From: an uncultured Armatimonadota bacterium
GTDB lineage: Bacteria; Armatimonadota; Fimbriimonadia; Fimbriimonadales; Fimbriimonadaceae
Direction of reading: 5' to 3'
DNA: 64,000 bases
NCBI GenBank assembly: GCA_903927345.1
Contig: CAIYMO010000045.1
Location: 1-64,000 of the forward strand
Positions within the stretch are counted from its first letter, which is position 1, and every line of letters begins with the position of its first letter. A model generated the notes under the pieces. That model was given only the letters and a program-made list of their open reading frames with translations. It had not been told where the DNA came from and ran no database searches. Below, one piece after another: positions 14,925 to 23,927 of this stretch. The translations under genes were made by a program, and so were the position numbers.

Positions 14925-16242
14925 AGTCCACCACTCGTCCGACCGGGGTGCCCAACGTTTGACCGGATTCCATCGCTCGGTTCCCGTGCACGTAAACCAT
15001 TTCGACGCTACCGGTGAGTGTCTCACCATGGTATGGCGACCACCCACACTTTGAATGCAGGGAGGCTTCGTCCACGACGTAATTGCATGCCGGATCAACA
15101 AATGTGAGATCAGCATCATAACCAGCCTCAATGCGCCCCTTTCCGCTCATCGTATACATGGCGGCCGGAGTTTCACAAAGCATTTTCGCAATTGTTCGAT
15201 AACTGATTCGGCCCTGTGCGGCGAAGGTGAGCAGCACTGGCAACATCGTCTCAACTCCAGGCATTCCGCTGGGGCTAGAAGGATATGGCTTCGACTTCTC
15301 CTCAAGTGTATGAGGAGCGTGGTCTGAACCAAAGACATCAAACAGGCCGTCCTGCAAACTCTGCCAAATCGCCGCACTGTGCTCTTCGGAGCGAATCGGA
15401 GGGTTCATTTGTGCCTTTGTGCCAAGACGGTCGTACGCATCGGGAGCGGCGAACCAGAGATGCTGCGGAGTAACTTCGCAAGTCACGGGTAGCTCTCTGC
15501 GTTTAGCCTCGGCGAGCATCGGAAGTTCGTCTGCGGTTGAGATATGGAGGACATGTACGGGTCGTCCTGTAGATTCGCAAATGCGAATCAGTCTCTCTGT
15601 ACAGAGTCGTGCACTCTCGGCGTCACGAAGAAACGGATGTTCGTGAGCACTCGGAGACTCGGACAATAGTGATTTCCGATCCAGATTCCTTGCCTCATCT
15701 TCACTATGGAACGCTACGCGCCTCACGCCGTGGCGAAGAACCGCTTCGACCTCGTCATCGGTCGCAACCAGAAGATCGCCTGTGGAAGACCCCATGAATA
15801 CCTTGATGCCCGGAGTGCCGGGAAGACACTCATACTCGGCCAAACGCTGGGCGTTATGGGGTGTTGCGCCAAAGAAGAAGCCGAAGTTAACCCACGAACG
15901 ACCAGTTGCGCGAGAAATCTTATCCGCCAGTGCTTCGGGAGTCGTCGTTTCGGGCTTGGTGTTTGGCATCTCGAGGAACGTCGTGATTCCACCGTGTAGC
16001 GCTGCGAGGGAACCGCTTGCTAAGTCCTCCTTATGTTCTAGGCCAGGTTCGCGGAAGTGAACCTGGGTATCAATTCCGCCGGGCATTGCCAAAAGCCCTT
16101 CCACATCGAGTTCTTCTCTCGCGGAAGCCTGGGCGAAATGCCCCAAGCCCGCCACTTTGCCATCCTTTACCGCGATATCCGCCTCGTGGATGCCTTCTGA
16201 ACTGAGGACCCGTGCATTGCGGAAAATGATATCAAAGCTCAC
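14902..16242 (-). CDS. pyrC: dihydroorotase
   Basis: About 446 residues of the amidohydrolase superfamily, closing carbamoyl-aspartate to dihydroorotate in pyrimidine synthesis. The first metal motif reads DTQVHFREPG, so the first His of the usual D-x-H-x-H is Gln, a variant I recall from some dihydroorotases. Later motifs are GITTFLEMPNT, VFMGSSTG, VHVLHIS, TCEVTPQHLW and the catalytic GSDHAPHT. The ORF opens at a TTG at 16299, but family similarity begins at VSFDIIFRNARV, so the GTG at 16242 is preferred; a CAAAAT hexamer lies 6 bases before it. pyrE is at 27 kb, so pyrimidine genes are scattered. Allantoinase or hydantoinase are alternatives, but the motifs favour dihydroorotase. Confidence 0.85.
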   Translation of the reverse strand: MSFDIIFRNARVLSSEGIHEADIAVKDGKVAGLGHFAQASAREELDVEGLLAMPGGIDTQVHFREPGLEHKEDLASGSLAALHGGITTFLEMPNTKPETTTPEALADKISRATGRSWVNFGFFFGATPHNAQRLAEYECLPGTPGIKVFMGSSTGDLLVATDDEVEAVLRHGVRRVAFHSEDEARNLDRKSLLSESPSAHEHPFLRDAESARLCTERLIRICESTGRPVHVLHISTADELPMLAEAKRRELPVTCEVTPQHLWFAAPDAYDRLGTKAQMNPPIRSEEHSAAIWQSLQDGLFDVFGSDHAPHTLEEKSKPYPSSPSGMPGVETMLPVLLTFAAQGRISYRTIAKMLCETPAAMYTMSGKGRIEAGYDADLTFVDPACNYVVDEASLHSKCGWSPYHGETLTGSVEMVYVHGNRAMESGQTLGTPVGRVVDFTSAGSH

Positions 16243-16283
16243 TCCCCTATTTTGAACGATGAAAGTCTGCCGACAACTAAGAT

Positions 16284-17000
16284 ATGCCGTTGTTCTCAAT
16301 CATGGTCGGCCTTACGCTGGCAAACTTTGCCGAACGGCCGATTGCGAGTGAAGTTATCCTCGGAGCCAAGCTCGCGGAGAAAGGGAAAGGCATCGACCGA
16401 GTTTTGGGTCTGAACCGGGTTGTTTTTGGAACTTGGTTCGATGGCGAACGAAACCGAGATGTCGAGACCGCGGTCATCATGACACCTGGATTGCTTTCCC
16501 GTTGGCTTGGACACCAGCAAGCAAGTGGTGAGAAGGACATCCAAACTCCATGGGATCGCTTCGCCGCCCAGTCTAAAGGGAAGACTCTCGTCTTTATCCG
16601 TCTCGCGACTTTAAACACCCTCGATCTAACCGATGGCGACGAGTCGGAGACAGGCATCCCCGAATTGCTTGACAATGTGACAATCGGCTTTGCTCAGTCA
16701 CCGACACGCAAGACGATTCCAACAAAATTTGAACCACTTCTTTTGAAGAAGATTCAGGACATTCAGGCTCGTCATCCGCACGAAGTCCTCCAAACCACAT
16801 GGGATCAAGTTGCTTCTCGAGTATTGGCTTGGCCAACGACCCCTGCATCTGACCCCGACTCAATTATTCGTTGGGGTCGAAATCGCCTTGTGGGATATCT
16901 GGCAGAACTTCCGGTAAAGGACAACCTGAACTTCGGTGCTTTGCAGATTCAGACCGGAAATGGTGTTCGCACCATTCGGTTTGAGATGCCTAAAAGCTAA
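16284..17000 (+). CDS. hypothetical protein upstream of exonuclease III
   Basis: A 238-residue protein, not recognised. The N-terminus (MPLFSIMVGLTLANFA) is mildly hydrophobic and could be a signal peptide. The rest is soluble and of mixed helix/strand character with no clear catalytic motif (segments such as RVVFGTWFDGERNRDVETAVI and NFGALQIQTGNGVRTIRFEM). It has normal codon use for the window, so it is probably a real gene. The exonuclease III gene follows after 9 bases, making a two-gene operon. A role linked to repair is only suggested by position. Confidence 0.6.
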   Translation: MPLFSIMVGLTLANFAERPIASEVILGAKLAEKGKGIDRVLGLNRVVFGTWFDGERNRDVETAVIMTPGLLSRWLGHQQASGEKDIQTPWDRFAAQSKGKTLVFIRLATLNTLDLTDGDESETGIPELLDNVTIGFAQSPTRKTIPTKFEPLLLKKIQDIQARHPHEVLQTTWDQVASRVLAWPTTPASDPDSIIRWGRNRLVGYLAELPVKDNLNFGALQIQTGNGVRTIRFEMPKS

Positions 17001-17009
17001 ACTGACTGC

Positions 17010-17780
17010 GTGCAAATCGCGACCTACAATGCCGCTGGCTCCAGAGCGAGGCTCCCTAGGATTCTTGACTGGTTGGAAGAGAACCAACCGGACGTGCTCG
17101 CCATCCAAGAGACAAAGGCTGAGAACGATAAGTTTCCGCTCGCGGATATCCAGAGCCTGGGTTATCACGTTGCCCTGAACGGTCAAAAGGCTTGGAACGG
17201 CGTCGCACTGCTGAGCAAAACTCCGATTGAAGATCAACGTAATGGTTTCGGAGATCCCGAGATGCCGGAAGATGCTCGCATTGTTTCGGGAGTGATTCAG
17301 GGCATCCGAATCGTAAACACATACGTCCCGAACGGCAACACCGTGGGCTCCGAAAAGTGGGATTACAAGATGAAGTGGCTGGAGCGGTTCCGTGACTACA
17401 TCTTTGATCAGCCGAAAGGGGAGCCGATGATATGGCTGGGCGACATCAACATCGCACCCCAGCCGCATGATGTTTATGACTCGGCAAAAGTTCTGGGGGG
17501 AGTTGGACACCACCCCGACGAGTTCTCTCGCCTCTCTAAAATTGTGGAATACGGCTTGATTGACGTGTTTCGCCTACATGAGTTTGGCGGTGGGCACTTC
17601 TCGTATTGGGAGTTCACTGTGCCCCAAGCCGTTCAAAGAGGGATTGGTTGGCGGATTGATCACATCTACGCGACGGAGGCACTTGCCGAAGTGTGTTCAT
17701 CCTGCAGGATTGATGTCCCGGCTCGACTGATGGAGAAGCCAAGCGACCACACATTTGTTGTCGCAGAGTTTGACCTTTAA
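17010..17780 (+). CDS. xthA: exodeoxyribonuclease III (AP endonuclease)
   Basis: A 256-residue ExoIII of the endonuclease/exonuclease/phosphatase fold. Typical motifs: IQETKAE (catalytic Glu) at about 33-39, WNGVALLSK, NTYVPNG, WLGDINIAP (Asp/Asn pair) at about 147-155, WRIDHIYAT, and the terminal PSDHTFVVAEF with the catalytic Asp-His. It cleaves DNA at abasic sites and degrades 3' ends in base-excision repair. The start is GTG, 9 bases after the upstream gene. The gene ends at a bidirectional terminator shared with hppA. Confidence 0.93.
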   Translation: MQIATYNAAGSRARLPRILDWLEENQPDVLAIQETKAENDKFPLADIQSLGYHVALNGQKAWNGVALLSKTPIEDQRNGFGDPEMPEDARIVSGVIQGIRIVNTYVPNGNTVGSEKWDYKMKWLERFRDYIFDQPKGEPMIWLGDINIAPQPHDVYDSAKVLGGVGHHPDEFSRLSKIVEYGLIDVFRLHEFGGGHFSYWEFTVPQAVQRGIGWRIDHIYATEALAEVCSSCRIDVPARLMEKPSDHTFVVAEFDL

Positions 17781-17785
17781 ACAAA

Positions 17786-17817
17786 AAGAGCTGGGATGAA
17801 GATTCATCCCAGCTCTT
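17786..17817. terminator. bidirectional terminator between xthA and hppA
   Basis: A 14-bp stem (AAGAGCTGGGATGA / TCATCCCAGCTCTT) with a 4-base loop lies between the convergent genes. T-rich sequence follows on both strands. Confidence 0.88.
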
Positions 17818-17836
17818 GATCTCTTTTCGAACGACG

Positions 17837-20800
17837 TTAGTCGTTCATGTGCTCGAGCTGATCAGCCAGAGAACCCTTCTTGCTTCGCATGAAGGCGAAG
17901 ACCAGGGCGGCGATGGACACCAGTGTGACCGCACCACCAGCAACGATTCCGCTCGTCCAAGGTTGGATTACTACTCCAACGATGAGCAGAGCAACAAGGT
18001 TCATAACCTTGATCAGCGGGTTAAGCGCTGGACCAGCCGTATCCTTGAACGGATCGCCAACTGTGTCGCAGACAACCGCAGCCTTGTGAGCTTCGGTTCC
18101 TTTACCACCGTGGAGACCATCCTCGATGACCTTCTTCGCGTTGTCCCACATTCCGCCTGAGTTGGCGAGCAGAACAGCCATCAGCTGGCCGCTTGCGATT
18201 GCTCCGGCGAGGAATCCGCCGAGTGCCATGGCACCGGAGAGGTTGTACTCAACTTCTCCAACCATGACAGGAGCCTTGCCAATTCCGAATCCGAATGCAA
18301 CTGCGATCGGAAGGAAGATTGCCAAGATACCAGGGCCGAGGAGCTCTCGCTGGGCCGCTGCGGTGACGATTGCCACACAGCGTGCATAGTCTGGCTTGGT
18401 TTCACCCTTCAGGATGCCTGGCATTTCTCGGAACTGTCGTCGAACTTCGGAGATCAGCTCGAACGCTGCTCGTCCAACTGCGTTGATTGCAAACGAGCTG
18501 AACAAGAACGGAGCCGCGGCACCGATCAGGAGTCCGAGGAAGACCTCAGGAACATCTAGTCGCAGACCTTGAACTTCAAGGTGTGAACTTTCGACGAACG
18601 ACTGGAAGAGTGCAACAGCCGCAACAACTGCGGTGGTAATCGCAAAGCCCTTCGTCAGAGCCTTGGTTGTGTTACCCGCTGCATCGAGGCGCTGAAGCGA
18701 AGTGGAACCATACTCGTTGTGGCTTTCGCCGGACATCTCGAAGACGCCTTGGGCGTTGTCGGAGATCGGACCGAACGTGTCCATCGCAAGAATGTATGCG
18801 GTGGTGGTCAAGAGACCAAGACCAACAAGAGCAATTCCGTAGAACGCCATTATCATCGAACCGTATTCCGCAGGAGGGAAGAGGTTGAGAGGAACAAGGA
18901 GCGCTACAACAATGGCGAGCACCATGAAGACACTGGATTCCAACCCGTAGGCGAAACCAGAGATGATCATTGGAGCCGGGCCTGCGGTTGCAACACCAGC
19001 AACTTCCTTACATGGTCGCTTGGAAGCGCTCACGTAGTAGTTGGTGAGGAACTCAACCATGATCGCCATGATGATTCCGAAGACGACGGCAAGAGCGAAC
19101 TTGTACCAAGGAACCTTGACGGTTTCGACTGCTGCACCATTGTCAATCTGCACTGCTGCAGGAGCTGGAGCCATAGGATCCTTTTCCTTCGCTGCGTCAG
19201 CTGCTTTCATATCTTCAACCGACTTTCGGAAGAAGGTGATCGATTCGCCACCCTGGAACTTATCAGGGCGATCTACGCCAGGTGCTGCAACAAGCGCAAA
19301 CTTGTCTTCGCTCGGCGAGTAATAAAGGTCGACTGGCTTGGTATCAAGCGTCTTGATATCAGCGGAACCCTTTTGCGCTTTGATCGCTTCGACGCCCTTC
19401 TTGAGCTGCTCATCGATCTTAGCTGGCTCACCTGGACCGAGCCAGATGGTCTGCTTGCTGGTCTGAGCGGGTTGACCCTGCTGACCAGGCATTGTGATAT
19501 TTGCCTCGAGTTTGACGGCGACGTACTTAACTCCAAATCGCTCGGCAACAGTGGTGTAGCGGTTGGTCTGGAAGTCTTTTTCGTCGAAGCCGCGTGTAAC
19601 GGCATAGTTGAGTGCAGGGAAGGCTTTCGATTTGATTTCGTCAGCGGTCACTTGCTTATAACCAGCAAGGCCCTTTGGCATCTTGATTCCGGCACCAGGA
19701 GTTGCGAGAAGTTGCTTGACGTTAGCCTCGTCGTCCTTATCGGAAGCGAGCAATCCGAGCGACTTGACGCGGACGTCATCGAGAACTTCCTTCTCGGTGA
19801 CCTTCGATTCGTCGGTCTTCTTCGCCTTTGCAATTTCAGACTGAACCTGCTTCACCGTTGCCATCACCTTTGTTTGGGCGCTGGACTGGGTCAAGATTTC
19901 TCGAATCGAAATGTTGTTGAGCAACAAGAATGAGAGAAGGAATGCACCGATTGCAGAAATCAGTGCGGTAAGGCGGAAACCACCGAGGATCGGCTTGAGC
20001 GGATCGCTATCGAGGTCGTCGTTACCTTTCACGCCGGCGATACCGACGATCGAAGCAACAATTCCTACGCTACAGGCTGCAAGCGCAAAAACGATCAGCT
20101 TTGGCCAGGTGTTGCCGTCAAGAACAGTAGAAGTCGCAGCACCCAAAACGATGGTTGCAACGAGCATAACAACATAAGACTCGAAAACGTCTGCAGCCAT
20201 TCCAGCGCAGTCACCAACGTTGTCGCCAACGTTGTCTGCGATGGTCGCCGGGTTCATTGGGGAGTCTTCAGGAATTCCTGCTTCAACCTTTCCAACAAGG
20301 TCAGCTCCTACGTCAGCGGCCTTGGTGTAGATGCCACCGCCAACACGCATAAAGAGCGCAGCGAGTGAACCACCAAATCCGTATCCAACCAGCAACGTGG
20401 TTGCCTTTTCAGGCAGCAGAAGCAGAATCAGCGAAGCGAAGAACAGACCAACACCAATGGTGACGAGTCCAGCGACAGATCCTGATCGGAAAGCGATCTC
20501 AAGAGCTCGCTTGTTCGAGGTCATCGCAGCTGCAGCAACACGAGCGTTTGCGTTGACCGCCATGATCATTCCAGCAAAGCCAGAAACGTATGAGGAGATG
20601 ACTCCCACAAGGAAAGCCGCACCGACTAGCGCAGCACTGATCCCCATTCCTTTGTAGTACAAAGCGGAGAGCGCGACAATCAAGACTACGATGAACGGGG
20701 CCATCATCTTGATTTGCTGACTGAGGTAAGCCCGAGCGCCATCTTCGATAGCGCTTTGAACGAACTGCATCCCCTCGCTACCTCGGTCTTCGGTTTGAAT

Positions 20801-21010
20801 CTTCTTTGCCATCATCATGGCAACGATCACACCGACGACACCGAGAAGTGCGGAGATAAGGAGGATCAGTTGATCCTGAGAACCAAACTTGAGTCGGACG
20901 TTTTCACCCTCAGCGGCAAATGCCGATGCAGTAGTAAGAAGACCTAATCCAAGGGAAATGAAAAGGCGGTGCGCGCTTCTTTGCGCGACGGTTTGCTGTT
21001 TTGACTTCAT
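17837..21010 (-). CDS. hppA: membrane-bound proton-pumping pyrophosphatase with large insert
   Basis: A 1057-residue membrane pyrophosphatase; most are about 650-800. It couples PPi hydrolysis to H+ (or Na+) export. The substrate motifs are intact: DVGADLVGKVE (about 233-243), DNVGDNVGDCAGMAAD (about 259-274) and the late DTVGDPFKDTAGP. GNTTKALT (about 779-786) has Lys and Thr at the two positions that mark the K+-independent class, which are usually proton pumps. A hydrophilic insert of about 265 residues (about 366-632) replaces a short loop between two helices; it is Lys/Ala/Gln-rich with coiled-coil-like parts and a beta-type section (RFGVKYVAVKLEANI). The N-terminus may carry a signal-like first helix (about 14-32). 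The neighbours are a convergent xthA and an upstream tRNA. Confidence 0.93.
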   Translation of the reverse strand: MKSKQQTVAQRSAHRLFISLGLGLLTTASAFAAEGENVRLKFGSQDQLILLISALLGVVGVIVAMMMAKKIQTEDRGSEGMQFVQSAIEDGARAYLSQQIKMMAPFIVVLIVALSALYYKGMGISAALVGAAFLVGVISSYVSGFAGMIMAVNANARVAAAAMTSNKRALEIAFRSGSVAGLVTIGVGLFFASLILLLLPEKATTLLVGYGFGGSLAALFMRVGGGIYTKAADVGADLVGKVEAGIPEDSPMNPATIADNVGDNVGDCAGMAADVFESYVVMLVATIVLGAATSTVLDGNTWPKLIVFALAACSVGIVASIVGIAGVKGNDDLDSDPLKPILGGFRLTALISAIGAFLLSFLLLNNISIREILTQSSAQTKVMATVKQVQSEIAKAKKTDESKVTEKEVLDDVRVKSLGLLASDKDDEANVKQLLATPGAGIKMPKGLAGYKQVTADEIKSKAFPALNYAVTRGFDEKDFQTNRYTTVAERFGVKYVAVKLEANITMPGQQGQPAQTSKQTIWLGPGEPAKIDEQLKKGVEAIKAQKGSADIKTLDTKPVDLYYSPSEDKFALVAAPGVDRPDKFQGGESITFFRKSVEDMKAADAAKEKDPMAPAPAAVQIDNGAAVETVKVPWYKFALAVVFGIIMAIMVEFLTNYYVSASKRPCKEVAGVATAGPAPMIISGFAYGLESSVFMVLAIVVALLVPLNLFPPAEYGSMIMAFYGIALVGLGLLTTTAYILAMDTFGPISDNAQGVFEMSGESHNEYGSTSLQRLDAAGNTTKALTKGFAITTAVVAAVALFQSFVESSHLEVQGLRLDVPEVFLGLLIGAAAPFLFSSFAINAVGRAAFELISEVRRQFREMPGILKGETKPDYARCVAIVTAAAQRELLGPGILAIFLPIAVAFGFGIGKAPVMVGEVEYNLSGAMALGGFLAGAIASGQLMAVLLANSGGMWDNAKKVIEDGLHGGKGTEAHKAAVVCDTVGDPFKDTAGPALNPLIKVMNLVALLIVGVVIQPWTSGIVAGGAVTLVSIAALVFAFMRSKKGSLADQLEHMND

Positions 21011-21178
21011 GAGTGTTACGAACTCCCTGAAATCGAACGCTTCTGCACGGTGAAACCCCGCGCTTGGCCGCTGACCTGGAATCGAATGTAGTTTACCAGG
21101 GCAAAAGCCGTGCCAGTTCCCGGCATGGGGAAAGGAAACGTGGTAACCGGAGTGTCACAGTTACTAAACCTAATTTTA

Positions 21179-21254
21179 TGGTCGGGGCGACACGATTCGA
21201 ACGTGCGACCTCATGCTCCCAAAGCACGCGCGCTACCAACTGCGCCACGCCCCG
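21179..21254 (-). tRNA. tRNA-Pro (UGG)
   Basis: Read on the minus strand it folds as a complete cloverleaf: acceptor CGGGGCG / CGCCCCG, D-stem GCGC, anticodon stem CGTGC / GCATG with loop TTTGGGA (anticodon TGG), a T-arm with TTCGAAT, discriminator A, and an encoded CCA. The length is 73 nt plus CCA. Confidence 0.96.
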
Positions 21255-21331
21255 ACATTAGGGAAGCAATATAATACCTACTTTGAAACGGTTTGAACAA
21301 TCCACACGTCCAAAGGCACAGAAGGATTGTT

Positions 21332-22747
21332 ATGTTGACCACGATTGCCGCCGCCGCTATTCTTGCCGCCCCCACTTCCACTGAGGTCACTGTCTACAAC
21401 CAAGGCATGGGCTTCATCAAGGAGGTCCGCGTTGCCAAACTCAAAAAAGGGAGCCAGTCCATGCTTGTGGACAACGTTGCCCAGCTAATCGACCCCACCT
21501 CAGTTGGGTTCAAATGCCTCTCGAATCCAGGTTCAGTTGGGGTGTTGGAGCAGAACTACCAATACGACCTGATCTCCCCCGAGTCGATTCTCTCCAAGTC
21601 CGTTGGAAAGAAAATCCGCCTTACTCGCACGGTAGGAACTCAGAAGGAAACAGTTACGGGAACACTTTTGAGTTCCCCGACCGCAGTTGTTTACAGTGGT
21701 AAGGGAGAAGAGTTCTCTTATAACGGACTGGTCATCCGAGCCGAAGACGGCCGCATCATTCTCTCCCCGCAAGGCGAGATTGATGTGTTGGAAATGCCCG
21801 AAGGTCTGATCTCCACACCTTCGCTCATCTGGGAACTCGATAGCGATAAAGATCAAGATGCCCAGATCGAGCTGAGCTATCTCACTCAGGGCATGAGTTG
21901 GAACGCAAACTACGTTCTTACTCTGGACAAAGACTTGACTGCAGATGTTCAAGGCTGGGTTTCGCTTAACAACCAAAGTGGCATGTCGTTTAAGGATGCG
22001 ACGTTGAAGTTGCTTGCCGGAGAGATCAATACGATCCAACCACCTAAAGCTGAGTTCATGGCTATGGCTGCCGACTCAAATGTTAGGAGGGCAAAAGGTG
22101 GCGGGCAGATGGCTGAAGAGTCGCTCTTCGAGTATCACCTCTACACGTTGAATCGACCGGCAACCGTTCGAAACAAGGAGAACAAACAGCTCAGTTTGCT
22201 TACCGGTGACGATGTTCCGGTTAAGAAGCAGATCATTTTCGATTCGATGGCAGGTTACGACGGTTACACGCCCGACGAAGGACAAGTTGGCACGGGACAG
22301 CTTTCACCGCTTGTTAAGTTGAAGTTTGTTAATGATGAGAAGTCGCACTTGGGAATGCCGTTCCCAGCCGGAAAAGTCCGAATCTATTCGAGAGATAGCA
22401 AAGGATCGGTGCAGTTCCTTGGGGAAGACATGATCAAGCACACGCCAAAGGATGAGAAGGTCAGCTTAAACGTTGGTCGCTCATTCGATATTCGTGCGGA
22501 CCGGAAGCGGACGAACTTTACTCGAGTATCGGGCCAGCGTGTTCGAGAAACATTTGAGATTGAAGTTCGAAACCGGAAGGCAGTGGCGGAAACGATCTAC
22601 CTCTACGAGCGCCATTGGGGCGATTGGAAGATCACAGAGAAGTCGGACAACTTCGTCAAAGAAGATTCTTCAACTGCCGTGTTCGAACTAAAACTGAAGC
22701 CAGGCGAAGTGAAAACCGTTAGCTACACAGTCGAAACGAAGTGGTGA
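21332..22747 (+). CDS. DUF4139 domain secreted protein
   Basis: About 471 residues. The N-terminus MLTTIAAAAILAAPTS is a short signal peptide. The mature chain opens TEVTVYNQGMGFIKEVR and continues with the DUF4139 hallmarks WELDSDKDQDAQIELSYLTQG in part, GMSWNANYVLTL at about 190-205 and GWVSLNNQSGMSF. The C-terminal RETFEIEVRNRKA and KPGEVKTVSYTVETKW belong to the same family. DUF4139 proteins are secreted beta-rich proteins of unknown function, related to the MuiA group. The ATG at 21332 is chosen over 13 upstream codons because it has AAGGA upstream and begins the signal. It is a single gene between tRNA-Pro and a bidirectional terminator. Confidence 0.82.
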   Translation: MLTTIAAAAILAAPTSTEVTVYNQGMGFIKEVRVAKLKKGSQSMLVDNVAQLIDPTSVGFKCLSNPGSVGVLEQNYQYDLISPESILSKSVGKKIRLTRTVGTQKETVTGTLLSSPTAVVYSGKGEEFSYNGLVIRAEDGRIILSPQGEIDVLEMPEGLISTPSLIWELDSDKDQDAQIELSYLTQGMSWNANYVLTLDKDLTADVQGWVSLNNQSGMSFKDATLKLLAGEINTIQPPKAEFMAMAADSNVRRAKGGGQMAEESLFEYHLYTLNRPATVRNKENKQLSLLTGDDVPVKKQIIFDSMAGYDGYTPDEGQVGTGQLSPLVKLKFVNDEKSHLGMPFPAGKVRIYSRDSKGSVQFLGEDMIKHTPKDEKVSLNVGRSFDIRADRKRTNFTRVSGQRVRETFEIEVRNRKAVAETIYLYERHWGDWKITEKSDNFVKEDSSTAVFELKLKPGEVKTVSYTVETKW

Positions 22748-22775
22748 CCTCACCAGCTCAATAGCTAGCCAAAAC

Positions 22776-22811
22776 AAAAGAGCTCTGTTCCCTGAGGACG
22801 GAGCTCTTTTT
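22776..22811. terminator. bidirectional terminator between the DUF4139 gene and msrB
   Basis: Arms AAAAGAGCTC (22776-22785) and GAGCTCTTTT (22801-22810), with flanking A- and T-runs, serve both converging genes. Confidence 0.85.
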
Positions 22812-22833
22812 GCTTTTGGATGTTGCGGTTCGG

Positions 22834-23235
22834 TTACCCGGGCTTCTCTTCAAATTTGATGCTGATGCTGTTGATGCAATACCGCATCCCGGTGGGAGTT
22901 CCAAATCCGTCAGGGAAAACGTGTCCGAGGTGACCACCGCACTTTGCACAAGTGACTTCCACGCGTCGCATTCCGAAGGTGTTGTCTTCGTGTTCCGTAA
23001 TTTTTGACTTATCTAGTCCTTCATAGAATGACGGCCAACCGCAGCCAGAATCAAATTTTGCTTCGCTGCTAAACAGGACTTCGTCGCAACCTGCGCATCG
23101 ATAGATTCCGTCCCCCTTGTGATCCCAGTATTCGCCGGTGAACGCACGTTCAGTGCCTTTTTCCCGGAGGACATGATACTGCTCGGGAGTGAGGACGCCA
23201 CGCCACTCTTGTTCATTCTGAGGAATCTGATCCAT
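22834..23235 (-). CDS. msrB: peptide methionine-R-sulfoxide reductase
   Basis: A 133-residue MsrB, repairing methionine-R-sulfoxide in proteins with thioredoxin as reductant. Features: YRCAGCDEVLF and CAKCGGHLGHVF (two CXXC pairs that bind the structural zinc), FDSGCGWPSF, and the catalytic Cys in MRYCINS near the C-terminus. It is not fused to MsrA. TAGAAT lies 5 bases before the ATG with little room for a leader. Convergent with the DUF4139 gene. Confidence 0.95.
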   Translation of the reverse strand: MDQIPQNEQEWRGVLTPEQYHVLREKGTERAFTGEYWDHKGDGIYRCAGCDEVLFSSEAKFDSGCGWPSFYEGLDKSKITEHEDNTFGMRRVEVTCAKCGGHLGHVFPDGFGTPTGMRYCINSISIKFEEKPG

Positions 23236-23272
23236 GCCTCATTCTAACGCCTCTGACCCAGTGGGCATCTCA

Positions 23273-23304
23273 AAAAAAAGAGACCCAGCCGAAGCTGGGT
23301 CTCT
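23273..23304 (-). terminator. terminator of the RRM gene
   Basis: An 11-bp stem (AGAGACCCAGC / GCTGGGTCTCT) with a 4-base loop is followed on the minus strand by eight Ts. Confidence 0.9.
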
Positions 23305-23325
23305 AAAGTTATTTGGTTTTAGCGA

Positions 23326-23754
23326 TCAATATCGACCGCGTCCGCCGCCGCCGCTGCTGCGACCGCCGCCGTAACCGCCGCCGCCACCGGATCGACCGCC
23401 ACCGCCGCCGCCGTAACCACCGCCGCCACCGGATCGACCGCCACCGCCGCCGCCGTAACCACCGCCGCCACCGGATCGGCCACCGCCGCCGCCGTAGCCG
23501 CCACCGCCGCCCTCACGAGGGCGATCTTCCTTTGGACGAGCTTCGTTAACACGAAGGGTTCGTCCGCCGAGGGTGAAGCCGTCGAGCTTAGCGATTGCTG
23601 CGTCGAGCTGATCTTCTGGAACGTCGAGGAAGCCGAAGCCTCGGTTTTCAACGATGCGTGGATTGCTTGGCTGGAACTCAGCCGCTGCGTCCAGCAGCTC
23701 ATCTTCTGTCGCCGAATAGGACAGATTGCCAATATAGAGTCTCTTTGTGCTCAT
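23326..23754 (-). CDS. RNA-binding protein: RRM plus Gly-rich tail
   Basis: A 142-residue protein. The RRM (about 1-75) has RNP2 LYIGNL and RNP1 RGFGFLDV. The C-terminal about 60 residues are almost only Gly with spaced Tyr, Arg and Ser, built on a repeat of about 14 residues (GGGGGYGGGGGGRS). It resembles cyanobacterial Rbp proteins and plant glycine-rich RNA-binding proteins, which act in cold or stress RNA handling; the Gly/Arg/Tyr tail could drive condensate formation. The tail is encoded by near-identical tandem DNA repeats, so its length may vary between strains. It is a single gene with its own terminator. Confidence 0.9.
   Translation of the reverse strand: MSTKRLYIGNLSYSATEDELLDAAAEFQPSNPRIVENRGFGFLDVPEDQLDAAIAKLDGFTLGGRTLRVNEARPKEDRPREGGGGGYGGGGGRSGGGGGYGGGGGGRSGGGGGYGGGGGGRSGGGGGYGGGRSSGGGGRGRY
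23389..23472 (-). repeat. two perfect 42-bp tandem repeats in the Gly-rich tail
   Basis: Two exact 42-bp copies (23389-23430 and 23431-23472), with diverged partial copies on both sides, encode 14-residue Gly-rich units. GC-rich triplet repeats of this kind are prone to slippage. Confidence 0.9.
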
Positions 23755-23927
23755 TTCTTTCTCAGGGTTGAATGCTTGTCCGGAATCTTGAGAAATGATG
23801 CGTATCGTTCTTCGAGAAATCTATCTTAAGCAGGCAACTGAGAACAGTATACCAACAACCCATAAATTTGGCCGATCAGCGTGCCGATCATATAGGAGGG
23901 AACCTGTGGATCCCTCTTGACACTGCG

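Noticed and set aside
18719-19933. A 404-codon open frame on the plus strand opposite hppA
   Set aside because: It is antisense to the pyrophosphatase insert and has no family features. Its composition is that expected from the complementary strand of a real gene.
23341-23520. CRISPR-like regular GC-rich repeats
   Set aside because: They are in-frame Gly codons of the RRM protein, with no distinct spacers.
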